Shown: piece after piece, positions 12,471 through 26,400 of the stretch
How positions within the stretch are numbered: the first letter of the stretch is position 1
How the letters are laid out: the number at the start of each line of letters is the position of its first letter
Assembly: GCF_949628215.1 (NCBI RefSeq)
Contig: NC_134277.1
Coordinates: 111,803,463-111,867,462, forward strand
Reading direction: 5' to 3'
Length of the DNA stretch: 64,000 bases
Origin: Phalacrocorax aristotelis
Lineage: Eukaryota > Chordata > Aves > Suliformes > Phalacrocoracidae
Translations under genes and position numbers: made by a program
The notes under the pieces: model-generated
Seen by the model: only the letters and a program-made list of their open reading frames with translations
Databases searched by the model: none
What the model was told of the DNA's origin: nothing

Positions 12471-15400
12471 TTTCCTGAAGCGGCTGAGGGCAGGCGGGCA
12501 GCGACCCGGCGGCTCTGCTGGGCACGTTGACAAGGAAGCGTCAGCGCTAGCAGTGATTAAAGCAGCGTACGGTTAAAGCCGTTGTGAGGTAAAACCTGTA
12601 ACCGTAGGAAGTCAGCAGACATCAAAAGCCTTTAATACAAATTTAAGAGCTGACACAGCTCTATAGGCGTTTACTTCTAGCCTGCCTTCCCAATAACGTT
12701 GCTACTGACTTCCACGTTTGCAGTTCAGACAGGGAATGGAGCAGCCTTCGGCTTCATCTTGTGTAACGAATCTGACCTTGACTCGTTACCCGCTCCTCTC
12801 TGCCACTCTCCGGAATACAAGAAAATGGAGAAACGCTCTGGATGCGACTTTTGAGATGACCTGTGCCAAGAAACACATCTCCATCTCAACATGCATCCTG
12901 TTTATAGTGATGTTAAAAGGAATTTTGTATTCTCTGTCCCTTACAATGCAAGCTTCTGTTATGGTAAGCACCTGCAAAATTTGAGTCCTTTTCAGGATTC
13001 CTCATCAACAAGGGAATTTGTTTCAGTAAGAAGCAGGCCGATTCATTCCCACAGCCTCAGACATAATCCCTGGGCTATTGGACACATTAATACTGTGGCA
13101 GCCTGCCACCTGCTTCATTTAGTCACTTGAGATTCAATGCTGCTTAGTCCCTGTCAAATGGGCTCTTTGTGCAACCTCCTGCGGTAATGTAAAAGGTCCC
13201 CCACAGGAATTCGTGCTATTGAGTAGAAAATACAAAAGGGAGGGTTGTAAACACTCCGATTAGTGTTGGAGCACAGAGAGATTGTCTCCACAACATATTA
13301 CATAACCGTGCAACTTCCAATTTACTGTCTCCCCTCCGGAAGAAACAGCTTAGCAGCAAGGGCTCACTCGTTTATTTAACTTAACATCACAGCTAATGTT
13401 TCTTTTTTTGTTATACACAGGCTGTGTTACTTCTGGCAAAAGAAGAGAGAAAGGTTACTTCAGAAACATCCCGTAGTAATTTGAGATGATTGCCTGTGAG
13501 GATCTCCACTTGAAGTGACAGTCGCCAGAGGCTCTCAGCTCTGAAAAATAAGTATTATCAGAGGCTGTTGCCAACAGGAGTTCACCCACAATGGGCCCAT
13601 CACCTAATGAACCCAGAATGAATCTTCTCCCATTTTTTGAAGACAAACAAGTGATTGTGTGCAGTGCCAAGGATACCAATTTACTGCCATGTGAAACACA
13701 TTTGGATGACTTCTGACTTAGAAAACTCATTGTGGTCTGAGGCCCACTTACACAGGGCAAGGCACTTTCTTACACCCTCCCTGTCCCATGTTCACTCTGT
13801 AAATTATTACTGCTTTAAGGACAAAGTCAGGCAAGGATTCTGGGGTGGCAAATTCTCTGCTTTGAAATTCAGCCTTGCTGATGTACCTGAGCCCTCGTAA
13901 ATGTAATAAAATAATGGAGGAGAGATTTAGAAACCATTTTGTCAGGGGAAAAAAAAAAAAAGACGGGAAAAAGACAAAGCTGTGTTAATGAATAATTCCT
14001 TCCTCTTCCCTCTCAGTTACACTGCTACTTCAGGAAAGCCTGTTCTGGGGGCGAGTTTATCATGGAGAGATGGGAGTCTACGTGGGCTGCGCTACTCTGG
14101 GATAGCTTTAGATACACTATGTAATTCTCATTAGCAATAAAGGAATACACAGCAGTCATAACAAGGTGTAGCTTATGAAAGAAACTGATTGGCCGCATGC
14201 AGAAACACACGTGAAACAATGAGAGCGTGAACATATGAAGAAAAAGCTGGAAGAAACAGTTTTGGGTAAAAAACTATCAGTTACCCGTAAGTACGACTGC
14301 ACAGCAGGAGATAAAGAGAGCCAAGAGAGCTGTGTGACACTGAACTATGCCTTCAGGCCTCCCATGAGCTCTTTGGAGTCACACCATTCTAAGATCTTTG
14401 CATAAGAAGGAAATGTAAAAATACTTTAGCAATGAAGAATAAATTAAAAACTTGGGTTTTGGCAGCCTTAAATCTTAGATGTGTTTGAAAGGGATCTGCT
14501 TTGTTCCTTGCAACGTCTTGTATCTAAGTACGTTTTGCTACATACTTAGAGAAGATTCGTAGCTAGAAAAGTTTTTAAAGCATGCTCTTAAGTATTCTAA
14601 AGCACTCAGGCAGGTAATGGTTTGCTGGTATCCAGACCTAGCTGAAAAAAGAGACCCCAGAATAAATTATTATTTTTCTTGCAAAATGGAGTAGGTCTAA
14701 ACAACCAACCTTCCAACATGGTCAGATTTCTGTGAGAAAGAATATTTTGACTATTTTGAATATTTTGTAAAGAAAAATCTTAAAAGGCAACTACAATTTT
14801 AATTTTGGAAAAAACTGCTGGAGATTTAATAATTCTCTGTATTGTTCCATCCATCTAAGATCAGGTTTTTTTATACTATGCTTCCTGGTAACATTTGCCC
14901 TAAGAAAATCATGAGAAAGAAAACACAGGAACCAGTATTGTCTTTTTATTAAAATACCTCTTAAAACACTCATCATAATAAAATACACTGGCTGTTGCTG
15001 TATGACATTTGCATACACACAACGCTTACAGCAAACTCTAGACAGCATCAGGAATTATAAAAAATAAGGCAAGCCCCAGAAAGTTGTGCATCCTTACCAC
15101 CTACCCTCAGGTTGTTAGAACAACAACTGTATTTACATGTTTATGCCGTTCCCCTTCCCCAGAGTGTTCCCTGGACACCTGTTAGGCCAGTCCTCCCTCC
15201 CCACCCCTGCTGCTCCCTTGACTTGACCTCACAGTGAAATTCTGATGATGTAAATGGAGTCACAGTAAACGGTATCACAGATCCATGAGGCAGGAGGTGC
15301 CTGACCAGAAACATCAGCCCTGTTTTTCCCCCTCCAAGAAGATTCTGAACTACCATAATGTTTCCAATAATTTAACACTGCAAGAATCCAAAGCATGCTC

Positions 15401-16051
15401 ATGACCTGTAGGGACGCTTACTGTATGTCTCCTATCTTGGTCAAGAACGATGATGCACTACCCTCCAGCTAAAATGAGTCACTGCTACTTCAACACATTC
15501 TTTCTCTCTGTTAATTCTAAGAAACTCATGCAGTAGAAAAGATAACGTGAGTTGTCAAACGTAGGAAGTACAACTCCTTCTTGATATGTTAAATTTTTCT
15601 ACTCACATCTATGATTTTTTTACCACTTAATTGTGAGTTTAAAGTATGAAGGTATTCCATTATCCACTAGTTCAAAACAATAAACATTAACCTTTCAAGT
15701 ACTTAGCTGAAAGAGACTGAAGAAAGTAATATCATTTCACAAGACTAGATTTTTTAAAAATTATTATTATTCATCATATTGAAAGAACTGTATCATGAGA
15801 AAAAAAAACATTTAGGCAAACTTTTCAACAAAATAAATTTAAAATGACGGCTTTCATTTGTACATGGTACAGATAAACAGGTGCAACTAGAAAACAGTTT
15901 AATCCCTCTAGACTGAGGTTAGTGAGAGAAACATGAATAGTCAAATTCTGGTTTGTGTGTGCATATGCATATATGCATTAAATAAAATTCCAAGGAGTTA
16001 AAACACACATCGTTATAAATACCAAAAGCTGATCATTGACTAATCATGCAC
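12471..16051. other. Intergenic DNA or distal TWSG1 3' UTR
   Basis: AT-rich sequence without a recognised gene. An A-rich run lies at about 13949-13962. Sequence above about 14.9 kb could belong to a long TWSG1 3' UTR if a distal poly(A) site is used. Confidence 0.5.
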
Positions 16052-16057
16052 TTTATT
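16052..16057 (-). terminator. Candidate distal poly(A) signal AATAAA, TWSG1
   Basis: This is one of three further AATAAA hexamers (with 16478-16483 and 16353-16358) on the sense strand within 1.2 kb of the stop. Alternative polyadenylation is possible, but transcript data are needed to choose. Confidence 0.25.
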
Positions 16058-16849
16058 CTTGTACTTAGTACCATTATCAATGGAGACCTAACTGGGTCAT
16101 AGCAACTGCTATGTAACTGTCACCATATTAAAACCCTTACTTAGAAAAATGGACAGAATGTTCTAAAAATCAGACCATCCTAATTTTGCCTTTGCAGACT
16201 CATCTTCCCTCTTCATTGACAACATTTCATGGGGGGGGAAAAAAAAAAATTATATTTTAGAATTCACAGCAAACTACTAAATGGGGCCATGCCTACTGCC
16301 AACTGCTCAACTGGTAACCCCATACCACTTGCTAGTTCATGTCATTTCATTCTTTATTCATTTAGTCATTAAATCCGTAATAACTTTTCATGTTTCCTTT
16401 ACTGGACTGAACGTTCAGGGAGTAAGGGACCCGAGAGAACAGTGCAAAAGGAGGGAGATGCAACTGCACTTAACAGCTTTATTTTGGTATCTTAGAGAAG
16501 ACTGAAAAGATTTTTTTTTTAATATATACATATATAGGTATATACATAAATTTCACAACACACGCCCCAATGTACTTACGAGAGTAGGGCAAATGAAAAG
16601 TGGAAGAAGAGTGTCCCGTACATAATGTTTTGTTGGGCAGTCCTTCTAAGAAGTTAGGATTTTATCCATGACAGCCCATGTGTGGAACTTAAAGAGAAAG
16701 CATGAATTTTTCTTTTTCCCCAAATACCATTTTTGCAATAGAAGGCTAAGCTCAAAAACTGCAAGGTAATAAAGTTACAAAAAACCCCCCCAGAAACTAA
16801 AACAAAAACCCCGTCCCCTAAAGAACCACCCCTGCCTCCAACCTCGCAG

Positions 16850-17253
16850 CCATTCAGTTATTTATTGAACTTAGATGAAGGGAATCTCATTACCATATTC
16901 TTAAGGTTTCCCTGCTCTAAACTACTAGATATAGTACTAAATTCTGAAAACCGGTATAGTCAATAGTTTCAAATCAAAGGAAAACAATCAGAACAGCAAG
17001 GATGAGCATGGCTGTACCATTTGAGCAGAAATAAAGAAAAATAAACTTAAAACATAGTGTTGAAACTTGTACTAGTTAGCCTTGCTTACATGAATTAAAA
17101 AAAAGTTTCCAGATTCTATACATCTTTTTTTAATCCAGTACATTTAGTTGCAACCAGCAGGCACTCCACCAAAACAAGTATTTGCAATCCCCATCTCTTT
17201 AACTGAGAGAGATTACTTTGGCCTCAGTAATGCTACATTACAACCTTCCTGCT
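16850..17253 (-). other. TWSG1: TWSG1 3' UTR, minimal extent
   Basis: This non-coding sequence follows the TGA. The first minus-strand AATAAA is at 16861-16866 and is followed by a G/T-rich stretch, which would give a UTR of about 0.4 kb. Further AATAAA hexamers at 16478-16483, 16353-16358 and 16052-16057 could give longer forms; mammalian TWSG1 has a UTR of a few kilobases as far as I recall. The true end is undecided. Confidence 0.5.
16861..16866 (-). terminator. Candidate poly(A) signal AATAAA, proximal, TWSG1
   Basis: The plus strand reads TTTATT, so the hexamer is AATAAA in the TWSG1 sense, about 390 nt after the stop. G/T-rich sequence lies downstream in the sense direction. Confidence 0.4.
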
Positions 17254-17435
17254 TCAGAACATGCAGTTCATACATTTTACAGTTTTACTGCCATAGTCGA
17301 TGCACTCTGGCCCAATACACTCACAGCAGGCGTTGTGAAACCATCGGTATTTGGATGCTCCCATGGACTCGCAAGAGATCTTGCACTGATGTATTGACAT
17401 GCAGTCATCAAAATACACCACAGTACACATGTGTT
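17254..17435 (-). CDS. TWSG1: TWSG1 exon 5: C-terminal Cys-rich domain and stop
   Basis: The acceptor TTGGTTTAG precedes AACACATGTG. The exon finishes Glu164 and encodes [11 protein letters not shown] through VKCMNCMF with the TGA at 17256-17254. Eleven cysteines fall in 59 residues. The residues are essentially those of other vertebrate TWSG1 proteins as I recall them. Confidence 0.97.
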
Positions 17436-20400
17436 CTAAACCAAGAGGGGGGAAAAAAACTTGGTTTAAAAGGTCTTAAAATATTTTTAAGGGTTAGTTA
17501 AAAATTAGTTAAATGCGCAGCTTTTGAAGTAGGATTGCGAATCATGATGACGATGAGACAAAGAAAAAACAGGTGATAGTGAAAGCAGAGAGAAGAGAGA
17601 CCCAAGGTGCGATCTGTCAACTTCAAGTTTTCAGTGCCTACAGCTCAACCTGTTGCCTGCTCTGCCTCTGGATTAACTTATTTCTACAGTCACGGGCAAG
17701 AATGTTTTGGTTTTTGCTTTTTTTCTTTTTAATGTCCCATGGTTACGAGGGATACCTTTTAAAGTGTAAGGATGGGCTATGCCAAAATAAGCAGCAAGCA
17801 CACGTCCTCTGAAGGTAATATCTTTATCTACTTTCACAGTTGCCAGCAGTAACTATATGCTACCATTAAAAAGTTCAGTTTTAGAAAAGTTACTTAAAAA
17901 AGCACCAAAGCCCTCTTATTTAAGTGTAAACATTTCCTCCCCCCAACTCAACAATATTCTTAAACTACACTAAATAACAGAGCTAGAGAATCCCATTTTC
18001 CTCAGCTTGAAACTGCACGCTTTCTTCTTCTTTTTATAGCAAAAAACCCCTTCTGCCTAAGCGCTGACTTTACTCTTGTAACATCCATGCAATTACTTGA
18101 TATGCCATGAAACTTGGTGTTGCAACATCAAACTGGAGCTGAAGCATTCACCACAACTATAAAACAAAAACTTCCCTCCCCAGTCTACTCCCAATTCTCC
18201 AAGCTGACAGAGTCTACCATCTTTCTTCTGTGCTGTCCGGGTGATTACACCATATCTTTGTTCATCCTCCAAAGGATCTTGATCGCATCACATTCACCCC
18301 CAAGATAACTTGGCACATTGTGTGGAAAAGCACAACCGAAAGCTGCCTGCAAACATAATTGTCTCACTTGCATGCATCGAACAGATTTGTGAGTGGGAGA
18401 TGTCAAGGGGCTTTCTAGCCTATTACTGCTTGTGGTGCGTGGATGCAGGAAAAACATACTGACCTACATTCCAACATGGATTAGAAAAATGTAATCCAAA
18501 TGTAAATGGTAAACCAAGAGAGTGAGGGTTTTTTTTGAACAATTACAGAGATATGGAGAAGGGTGAGTAACCAAAAGACTCTCGGAGCAATATAGTTGTT
18601 AACCATGGCATTTATTCAGTCTCTTATGTGTAAGTCTTGGGAGGCTGAAGTGCACCAGAACCTCCCCTTCAAACTATTGGTGCCCCAAAGATTAGCAACC
18701 TCAGTAGTACGCATATTCATGGCAAGCTCCAAAGGTAAGGTCCAAAGGTGAGCTGAGGCTAGCAAGGGTCTCTCACCTACCAGCCATCAGATCTACGCAG
18801 TCAGTTTCCCTGGCACTAACAATGGATGATATCTGTGGGCATGGGGCAAGAAACAGCACAACACAGAGGAGAGCACAATGTACCTGCCAACTTGTCTGTG
18901 GACATGTCCTCCTCCGTGATATCTGGAAAGAATGCCTACCCTTTTAAGAATTATCATTTGTAAAAACATATATGAGCAAACCCTGATCCCTGTCAAACTA
19001 TTTTACTACTACTTGAACAGCAAGAGGGTCACAGGACATGCAGCCAGCCCACTGAAAGCAAGAGAGAATTGACAGCCTTGTTCAGGCTCTGAACTGATGT
19101 GCACTTCTTGCAGACACCACACACAGTGCACCAGGCAATAAGGATCTTGGGGAGGAGGTGCAGACCCATAGCTGAAGCAGTTTTCTGCTCCCCAGAAAGC
19201 TGTGCTGTGAGTAAAGCTGCACCTGTCCAAGAGATCTTGGAGTACCTGAAGTACTGCTGGGAATGTCAACAAAATACACTGTGGCAGTGTGACTCCTGTC
19301 CCGTTCTTGGCAATTCTATTTCTATGTCCCTTTATAATAAAGCCTGAGGTACAGCAACCAGAGGAAGAGTTAGAGAACAAAACCTCTGCCTAAACCCAAC
19401 CAACATATCTACAGCTTCACTAAGGTTACTTTATTCACACATACTCTTTTTAACCTCGTGCTTAATCCCAGTTCACTCCTTTGATCCCTTTTTAGTAGTT
19501 TTCTTCTCAAGTTTGACCTCAAATGCCATAAGTAAGTTCAGACTTAGAAGGTGTCAGGCTGAAGGCACACAGCCTCTGCCCCAAAACAGGAAATCCTGGC
19601 TAATCCAGAAAGATTTTTTTGCTGCAAAATGAGCTTTTGAGATGCAATCTCCTCCTGACTGACCTAATCTCTGGATCAGCTTGAGAAGGCAAAATGACTC
19701 ATGGCTCTCTCTAGATAGTAGCGGAACAACTCTTTGAAGAAACCAGAGTCCTCCCCAAAGGGTGGCTAGAAGTGCTCACTGCTATCACGGTGATCACTGC
19801 ACTCCTACTTGCAACATGCAAAGGAAAGCCACTGAGTCAAGAAAGACTGTCAGGAAGGTTGTGCATGCTCTGAGGTGGGTTAGCTGCTCACATCACTTGC
19901 AGTTCGTCTTCATACCAGAGAACTAGTCCTATCTGCATCGGGGGACGCTTGCGTTCATCTTCGTGTTAGCCTCATCTGTGACAGTACCAGTTCAGAAGTT
20001 CTGGAGGAGCCCAATTCATCAGCTTATGCCTGCTTAAACTTGAAATAAACCTCTTGTGGATGAGCAGCGTGTGATTTCTAGGATGCAAAGATCAAGGACA
20101 CTGAACTACCTATGCCTGAAGTTTCTGTCTGCTGGTCAGTGGAATCCAGCCAACGTACACACTACATTGGCGGCTCAGGACACAGGCACAGCCTCTGGAA
20201 AAGCAGGCTGTAGCACAAAGAGCGGAGCACTTGTACAGCAGCAGATGGGCACAACTGCCAGTACCATCCCTAGAAAACCAAGCACTGCTCCTCCTCCAGC
20301 AGCAGGATGTATAAAGCAGCTGGTGGCTCTTACGGGCATCCCCTCCCAGCAGTCTCGCCTCTGCTATTCCTCTGACAGCAGGGCTTATTGTCCAGGCTTG

Positions 20401-23400
20401 GTCTACCTGAAAGCTGTCCTTCCCCTTTTACGCCTCCTCATTGCAGAAGATGGCTAGTCACAGTGGTTCCTCATTTTCAGAGCAGCAGTATCCAGTTTTT
20501 AATGCACTGCTGAGAATCCCCATGGTAGTTCTGATCCACACAGAGGCACCATCTAGCTCTTCACTACAAAGACAACTCCTGTTTGGCCCTCTTTTCAAGC
20601 ACCATCTCCTCAGAGGACTGAAATGCCCAGAGTGGCTTCCTCCCCATGAGGACCCACTCGGCCTGGCATGTTCCCTCTGTGCATCATGCCCCAGCTGGAG
20701 GCACGTAAGCCTTTCTTCAGCAGTAATGCTGAGGTGCGCTTTTGTACAAGTGAAAATATCTCCAGAAGGAAGGAGGCTGGAAGATGGGCAGCACCAGGCA
20801 CATAACCCTGCCAGAGCCAGAAGAGAGCAGTCAGGCCGTGTGAGACTGGAGAGACTGGTCTCCTCGACCACTCTCCCAGGACCAAAATGTGAACCAAAGC
20901 CAGACCTCAACTGCATTAGGGTGCTGGCAACAACCGTGGACATTAATCTTGACTGGCTAGAGAGTGGAGAAGAAAGTTTATTTCCACCTGCACACAAGCC
21001 AAGAGGATTAGGCCCTAGAGGACCAGTCCAAAAATGCTGCGAAGGGGAGAGGACAGACTGTACACGGCAGGCCAGAGCCAGCAGTAGACCTGGCTGGTTC
21101 CCAGTAGCTCTCGTAAGCAGCTGGAGGACACGCTCCATTGTATACGCTACCAAACCATTTCTGAAGTCTCGCTCACTCAGAGACTTGCCAGGTCTGAATG
21201 AGTCAGACTGGCCAGAGAGCACTTCGTTCGTCATGGGACACTCCTGGTCCCCTCCTCAGCAGCGTCTCCATGCCCATGTAGATGCTGAATTACTGAAAGC
21301 ACAAGAGTTCCTCCCATCAAGCACTATATCCCTCTTTATAGGCTGCAGAAACAGAGTTACACAGGGGAAAAAAATACATGCCTACAGGCTCAGCTGGGAT
21401 CCGGGAGAGTATTTAAATTGTTTCACAAACCTAATTACATAGTCATCACTTGGCTCCCTCAGTGTAGATAAAAAGGACGTTACTTAGTGCAGTAACAGCT
21501 CTTTCATTTGCATTTTGCCAATTCTCACACAGCAAGGACTACAGACTACAGGTGCAGGGAGGGAGAAGGATGTAGCATCATTCTTTTTTCCAGAACATGA
21601 GCTTCTCACCCTTTTTTCCCCCCCAGTTCATACTCAGCAAATGCTGTCTAGGAGAAACAACAATCCAGTCTAAATTAAAAGTGACCAGAAGAAATGGACT
21701 CACGTTTCTATCAGGCTTTGCTATGATACTGCCTGTGCTGCAAGTAAGAGCTGTATTGGTGCACTACAGAGGAATTTAGCAACTAAAACAATTCCATTCT
21801 TGTAAGTTAAGGAAAAATGCCTATCTACAAGATGAAAAAACCTTCCCAGTTAATGACAATTCCCTGTATGCCACCTCTGAAGTTAAAGGTGCTATGTAAG
21901 TTTAGTTGTCTGCTGGTCTGTTTATAAGTAGCTCTAAAAGTACTTTAAAAATGTAACTCTCCAGCCAGCAGCCATACCATTTATGCCAATCAGAACTTAT
22001 AAAAAGAAACATCTAAAAAAAAATATTCCTAGATTACCTACAGAGGTAGATGCAACTTCACTGGATTTCTAGCTCTCCTCTACCTGGGTAGCACTGGAGG
22101 GGAGTGGAAGCGCAGAGCAGACACCATCCCTTGCATCACCAAGCAGTGTAAGTCAGAAACCCTTAAATACAACACAGATTTTGTTTCATCAGTTGCCAAA
22201 AGATTATCTAGTTCCCCTCTCTCTCTCTCGCGCCAACATCCTGTCATCAACTGAAACAATTAAGCATATTTAAACATCTGAACTCACAGTTCAGAGCTCT
22301 GAGGGTATCAGCTAAAAGTAAAGTAAAAAGAATGAAGTATAAATATAGCTGTAGATCAATAATCATCGCAATCCTCTCTGCAGTAGTGGCTCAAATGCCA
22401 GAAATTACTGATATGAAGAACTACAGCAGCTCCAGCAGCACACACACACTTTGGCAGCTAAAATGTTAAAAGTCAATTCACAGGAGGAAAGGGAAGACAC
22501 TCATTAAGATAATAACGGGGAAGTTCACGGTCTGGTGGCTGGGGTGAGAAAGGAATGCTTTATATCCCACCGCACTCCACCTCCTCCCAGATGTACTGCT
22601 GCCCTCCCAGGGCCGGTGGCTTCACGCCACTCAGGCACAAAGCTTGCGGGTTCCCGTGGCTAGTGCTGCTTTTCCTGGCACTCACCCAGAACTGCATCAA
22701 GCAAGTCTGACACCCCAGACCAGCTTAATGGCAATCCCTGCATGAACGCACGTTGAAATTAAAATCAGAACTGTATTACATGACATGACAAGGGGTATTT
22801 GTAGGCAGAGCATTTCCAAATTTTGGGATGCACTCCAGGAGACAGCACAGAGACGACTGTCCCCTTACCAAAAATCCACCTCTCATTAGCCCTTTCCCCT
22901 TTTCACGCAACCCAACAGGATGCTGCCAGCACACCATGCTGGAGTGAAGCATGCAAGGAGCTACAGAAGAACCACAAAATGGAGGAGGCACAGCACTGCC
23001 AAGAAAACATAAAGCATCTGTGTTCCTGCTCACAGGAATATTCTTTCAAATGCCTGAATGTCACAGCCTTGAAGACAACTGCTTAGTGGGTCACCTTAAG
23101 GACACCTCCATTTGTAAGATCTGCCCTTAAGCCTAGCAGCCCAGATGGGGAGAAGGAAAGAGAGAGTCTTCAGTTTCTTCCACTGCAGGCTATGCTTGTA
23201 TTTACTGCAACTGAGGATGCAGACATACACATGTGCAGACCCACCCTCTGCTACAGTGGTTCTTCTAACACGTGCTATCTTGTTAAACTACAGCGGCTCA
23301 GTTGTGTGACTGAACTTTGCATGGGCAGGAGCCATCAAACTCCAGCAACTTTCTGGGCTCCCTTTCTGTGCCCATGCTCACTAGGCTCTTTGGCACTTGA

Positions 23401-26400
23401 CCTACTACCCCTCCACCTTTTGGTTACTGCGTCCCCAATGAACTCAAGAAAAGTAGTAAAAAAAATGCCACCCCATAGGTCACACAACACCCAATACACG
23501 AGGTGTAATTCTCCAGCTGTACTTGCTTCCACTATAATAAACATCAACTGACCAAGGCCAGCAGCCAACTTTTCTTTCCACCTTCTCCTGTTCTCACTGC
23601 TTGAATCATCTGTGGTTTTATAAGCAAATTTCAGTTCGGCTTCTGAAAAGTTACCTACATTGTGACCAAGAAATGACACACTCCTCAACACGCTTACATA
23701 CCTAGACACTTAAAGTTTAGGATGTTGAAAGCCATTTTCAACCTTCTCCAGTTCTTCAGTGATCACTAAGATGGAGGAGGCATAGCCAATGATTACAAGA
23801 ACAGCTCTGACATTTATTTCTGTTCTAAGCGTCTACTAAAGCCTGAAAACCAGTGGCATTTGGTAATTATTTTCAAATATAACTGTTGGTTTTGGACTGT
23901 CATCATTCCAGTGAAAGCTCTCTCAACCTGATCTCTAATACTTTCTTAGAAAATGGAACGGAGACTTTTGACTAAGAGAAAATTGCAGTGTTATGTACTT
24001 GTCTGTGTTGTTAAAATCAAAACTCCTCCACACCCTTGAGATGCAAGGCAAATTCCAAGTTTAATCCAAAACTATCATTAGCCCATCCTGTTGGTACGGT
24101 AGTAAAGGACTGTCAGGGAACAGCCATCTGGGCTGCAGTACCTAAGTACAGTGGGATATATTCAAGATTGTTCCAAGCATAATTTTTTTTTCCAAGTATA
24201 ATTTACGTCTTTAAATACTGTAGCATTTGCACACAGGGCTTTTTGTGGCTTGCCATTTAACATGGCTTTCTGCATCATTCTCATAATGGCGAGCAAGTGG
24301 TTTAATAATGTCAGAGACATACGAATGAGATGCTTTCTGACCATCTGGCTTCCCAGTTCTGGAATTAATTTATTTTTCTAACGTGCCTTAACCAGAGGAA
24401 ATTAGAAAAGTTGCCATTACAGTCCCATTTAATCAACAGCAGTCCTACTCAGAAACTTAACTAGGTCGAAGGTTCACAGTGGTATGGAAAAGCAGTGTGG
24501 TCATCAATTAGGGTATCTCTCATGGATAAGATAAAAGAGCCATCACAACAGCAACATACGGGGTTATGAATATTTAAAGTGTGTGCTGGGAAGGAAGCAA
24601 AGCATTAATTACACTAATAAAACAAGCCTCCTTTTTCCCCTGTTAAGCAGCAACTTCACTATGAACTGTTTATGAGATTCTTTCACATCTGATGTAATGA
24701 TTTGCAGGGAAAAGTATTTCAGGTTTAGTATGAGAGTATTTTCCTTATGCCACCATTGTCACTACCTCAAACTTCTCATTTCCCCCCCCAACAATATTCT
24801 TAAGTCTGTCCTCTAAACTGAAGGTGCGAATATAAAAAACTTAATACAAGAGGAATAAGTCCATAAGTTGAACCCCTGCCCCCAAATTGCTTACTTTTAA
24901 AGATTGTCTGTCACATATCCCTCCTCAACATAAACAGCAATCTTGCTAACCTCACTCAGGTTCGCTATTAATCCTGGATTTCTTACAAATATCCGTATAA
25001 AGAGTTAAAGTTATGCCAGCTCATATGAAAGAAAGAAACATCTACTCCAGATACAATGTTTTATGCATGTGAAGCCTTTGAAGCCATGCATTTCAGTTGC
25101 CTACCTCTGCACTGATATGTGATTTGGATTCAGTTTTTGGTCTGTCCTGTCTCCTAAGCTACAGATACTTGCTTTAAAGTCAAAGTAGTATGTTCATCCC
25201 AGGACACATGAAATAACATGAACATGAGCCTCATGCCACAGGAGGGATTATAGAGATAAACTGATGTGGTTCAGCATCTCCTAAGATCATCAGACACTTT
25301 ATCACCATCTTCCACATTCCTCAATACTTTTGCCTCATTCCTTTTGTTATGTCATGCTCCGAATTAGACTGAACTTTTCAGACTTTTTTTACAGGAAAAG
25401 AGGAAGCGAATACAGACAAGCACAGAAGATGCACCAAGAAGGCCTCTGGAAGAGACGAGAGGAAGTGCTAGGAATTTAGACACTATACTCATTACCTTTG
25501 TCACTAGAGTAAGGTGCGTGGACATTGTTGCTTGGAACAGAGACATTCTGATGCTGTGGCTGGTTCACTGTTTCTAAAAAGGAAACGAGGTTCTCATGGT
25601 GTGACAGTTCTTCTGCCACAGGGAAGGAAACGATATTCCAGTTCAGCTGAGTATCCCCTTCTGTCAACGCCCGGAAAAGGGAAGGAATTGGTTCATGCAG
25701 CTCCTCAACAGTGCTCTTGGATGTTGGAGGGGTGTCACTGTAATTGCGAGGATTGCACATACCTGCAGAGGAGTGAAAGAATAAGTTAAATGAAACTCCC
25801 TAAACTTTTCTCCTTGAAACAGGTGGGAACATTTAGAAAATTTAAATTGCCTTTTTTTTTTTTTTGGCTAAGCAGAAGAGAGCCCTTTCATATATATCCC
25901 ACTTTTAGCTCAACAGCAGAAGTGCCACCAAATACAGCGGGATGAGCTTTCCATAATGGCAGGTTTCAGGTCTCTGCAGACTTCCACAAAACACACCTGT
26001 GACTTATGAGATCCAAGTGAAAAGAAAAACCTCATCAAAATAGCACTTTGCTTCCCTTTTTATCCTAGCATCACAGTTTAGAATATGAAGAGTTCAACGA
26101 AGGGCTTGTTTCCCCTGGGAAAAGAGACAAAGCACAGTATAATCAATACTAGCATAAATCCAGAATGAAAGCTTAAGACTGAACGAAGATAATATCTTGA
26201 CAAGTCCCGAGGTACATGAAACTTTTGATCACAATTCAAGTATTCAGACTCATCTGCTGCAGCAGTGTGCTACATCTTTTTAGTTGTCTGCCAGAGATGC
26301 AAAGATGACTATCAGAAGGGAGCAAAAGTCTGAATTCCTTTACCTGCTTAGAGAAATGAAATAAACCTCATTTTGCTACATAGTTGGAAGAGTCTCAATA

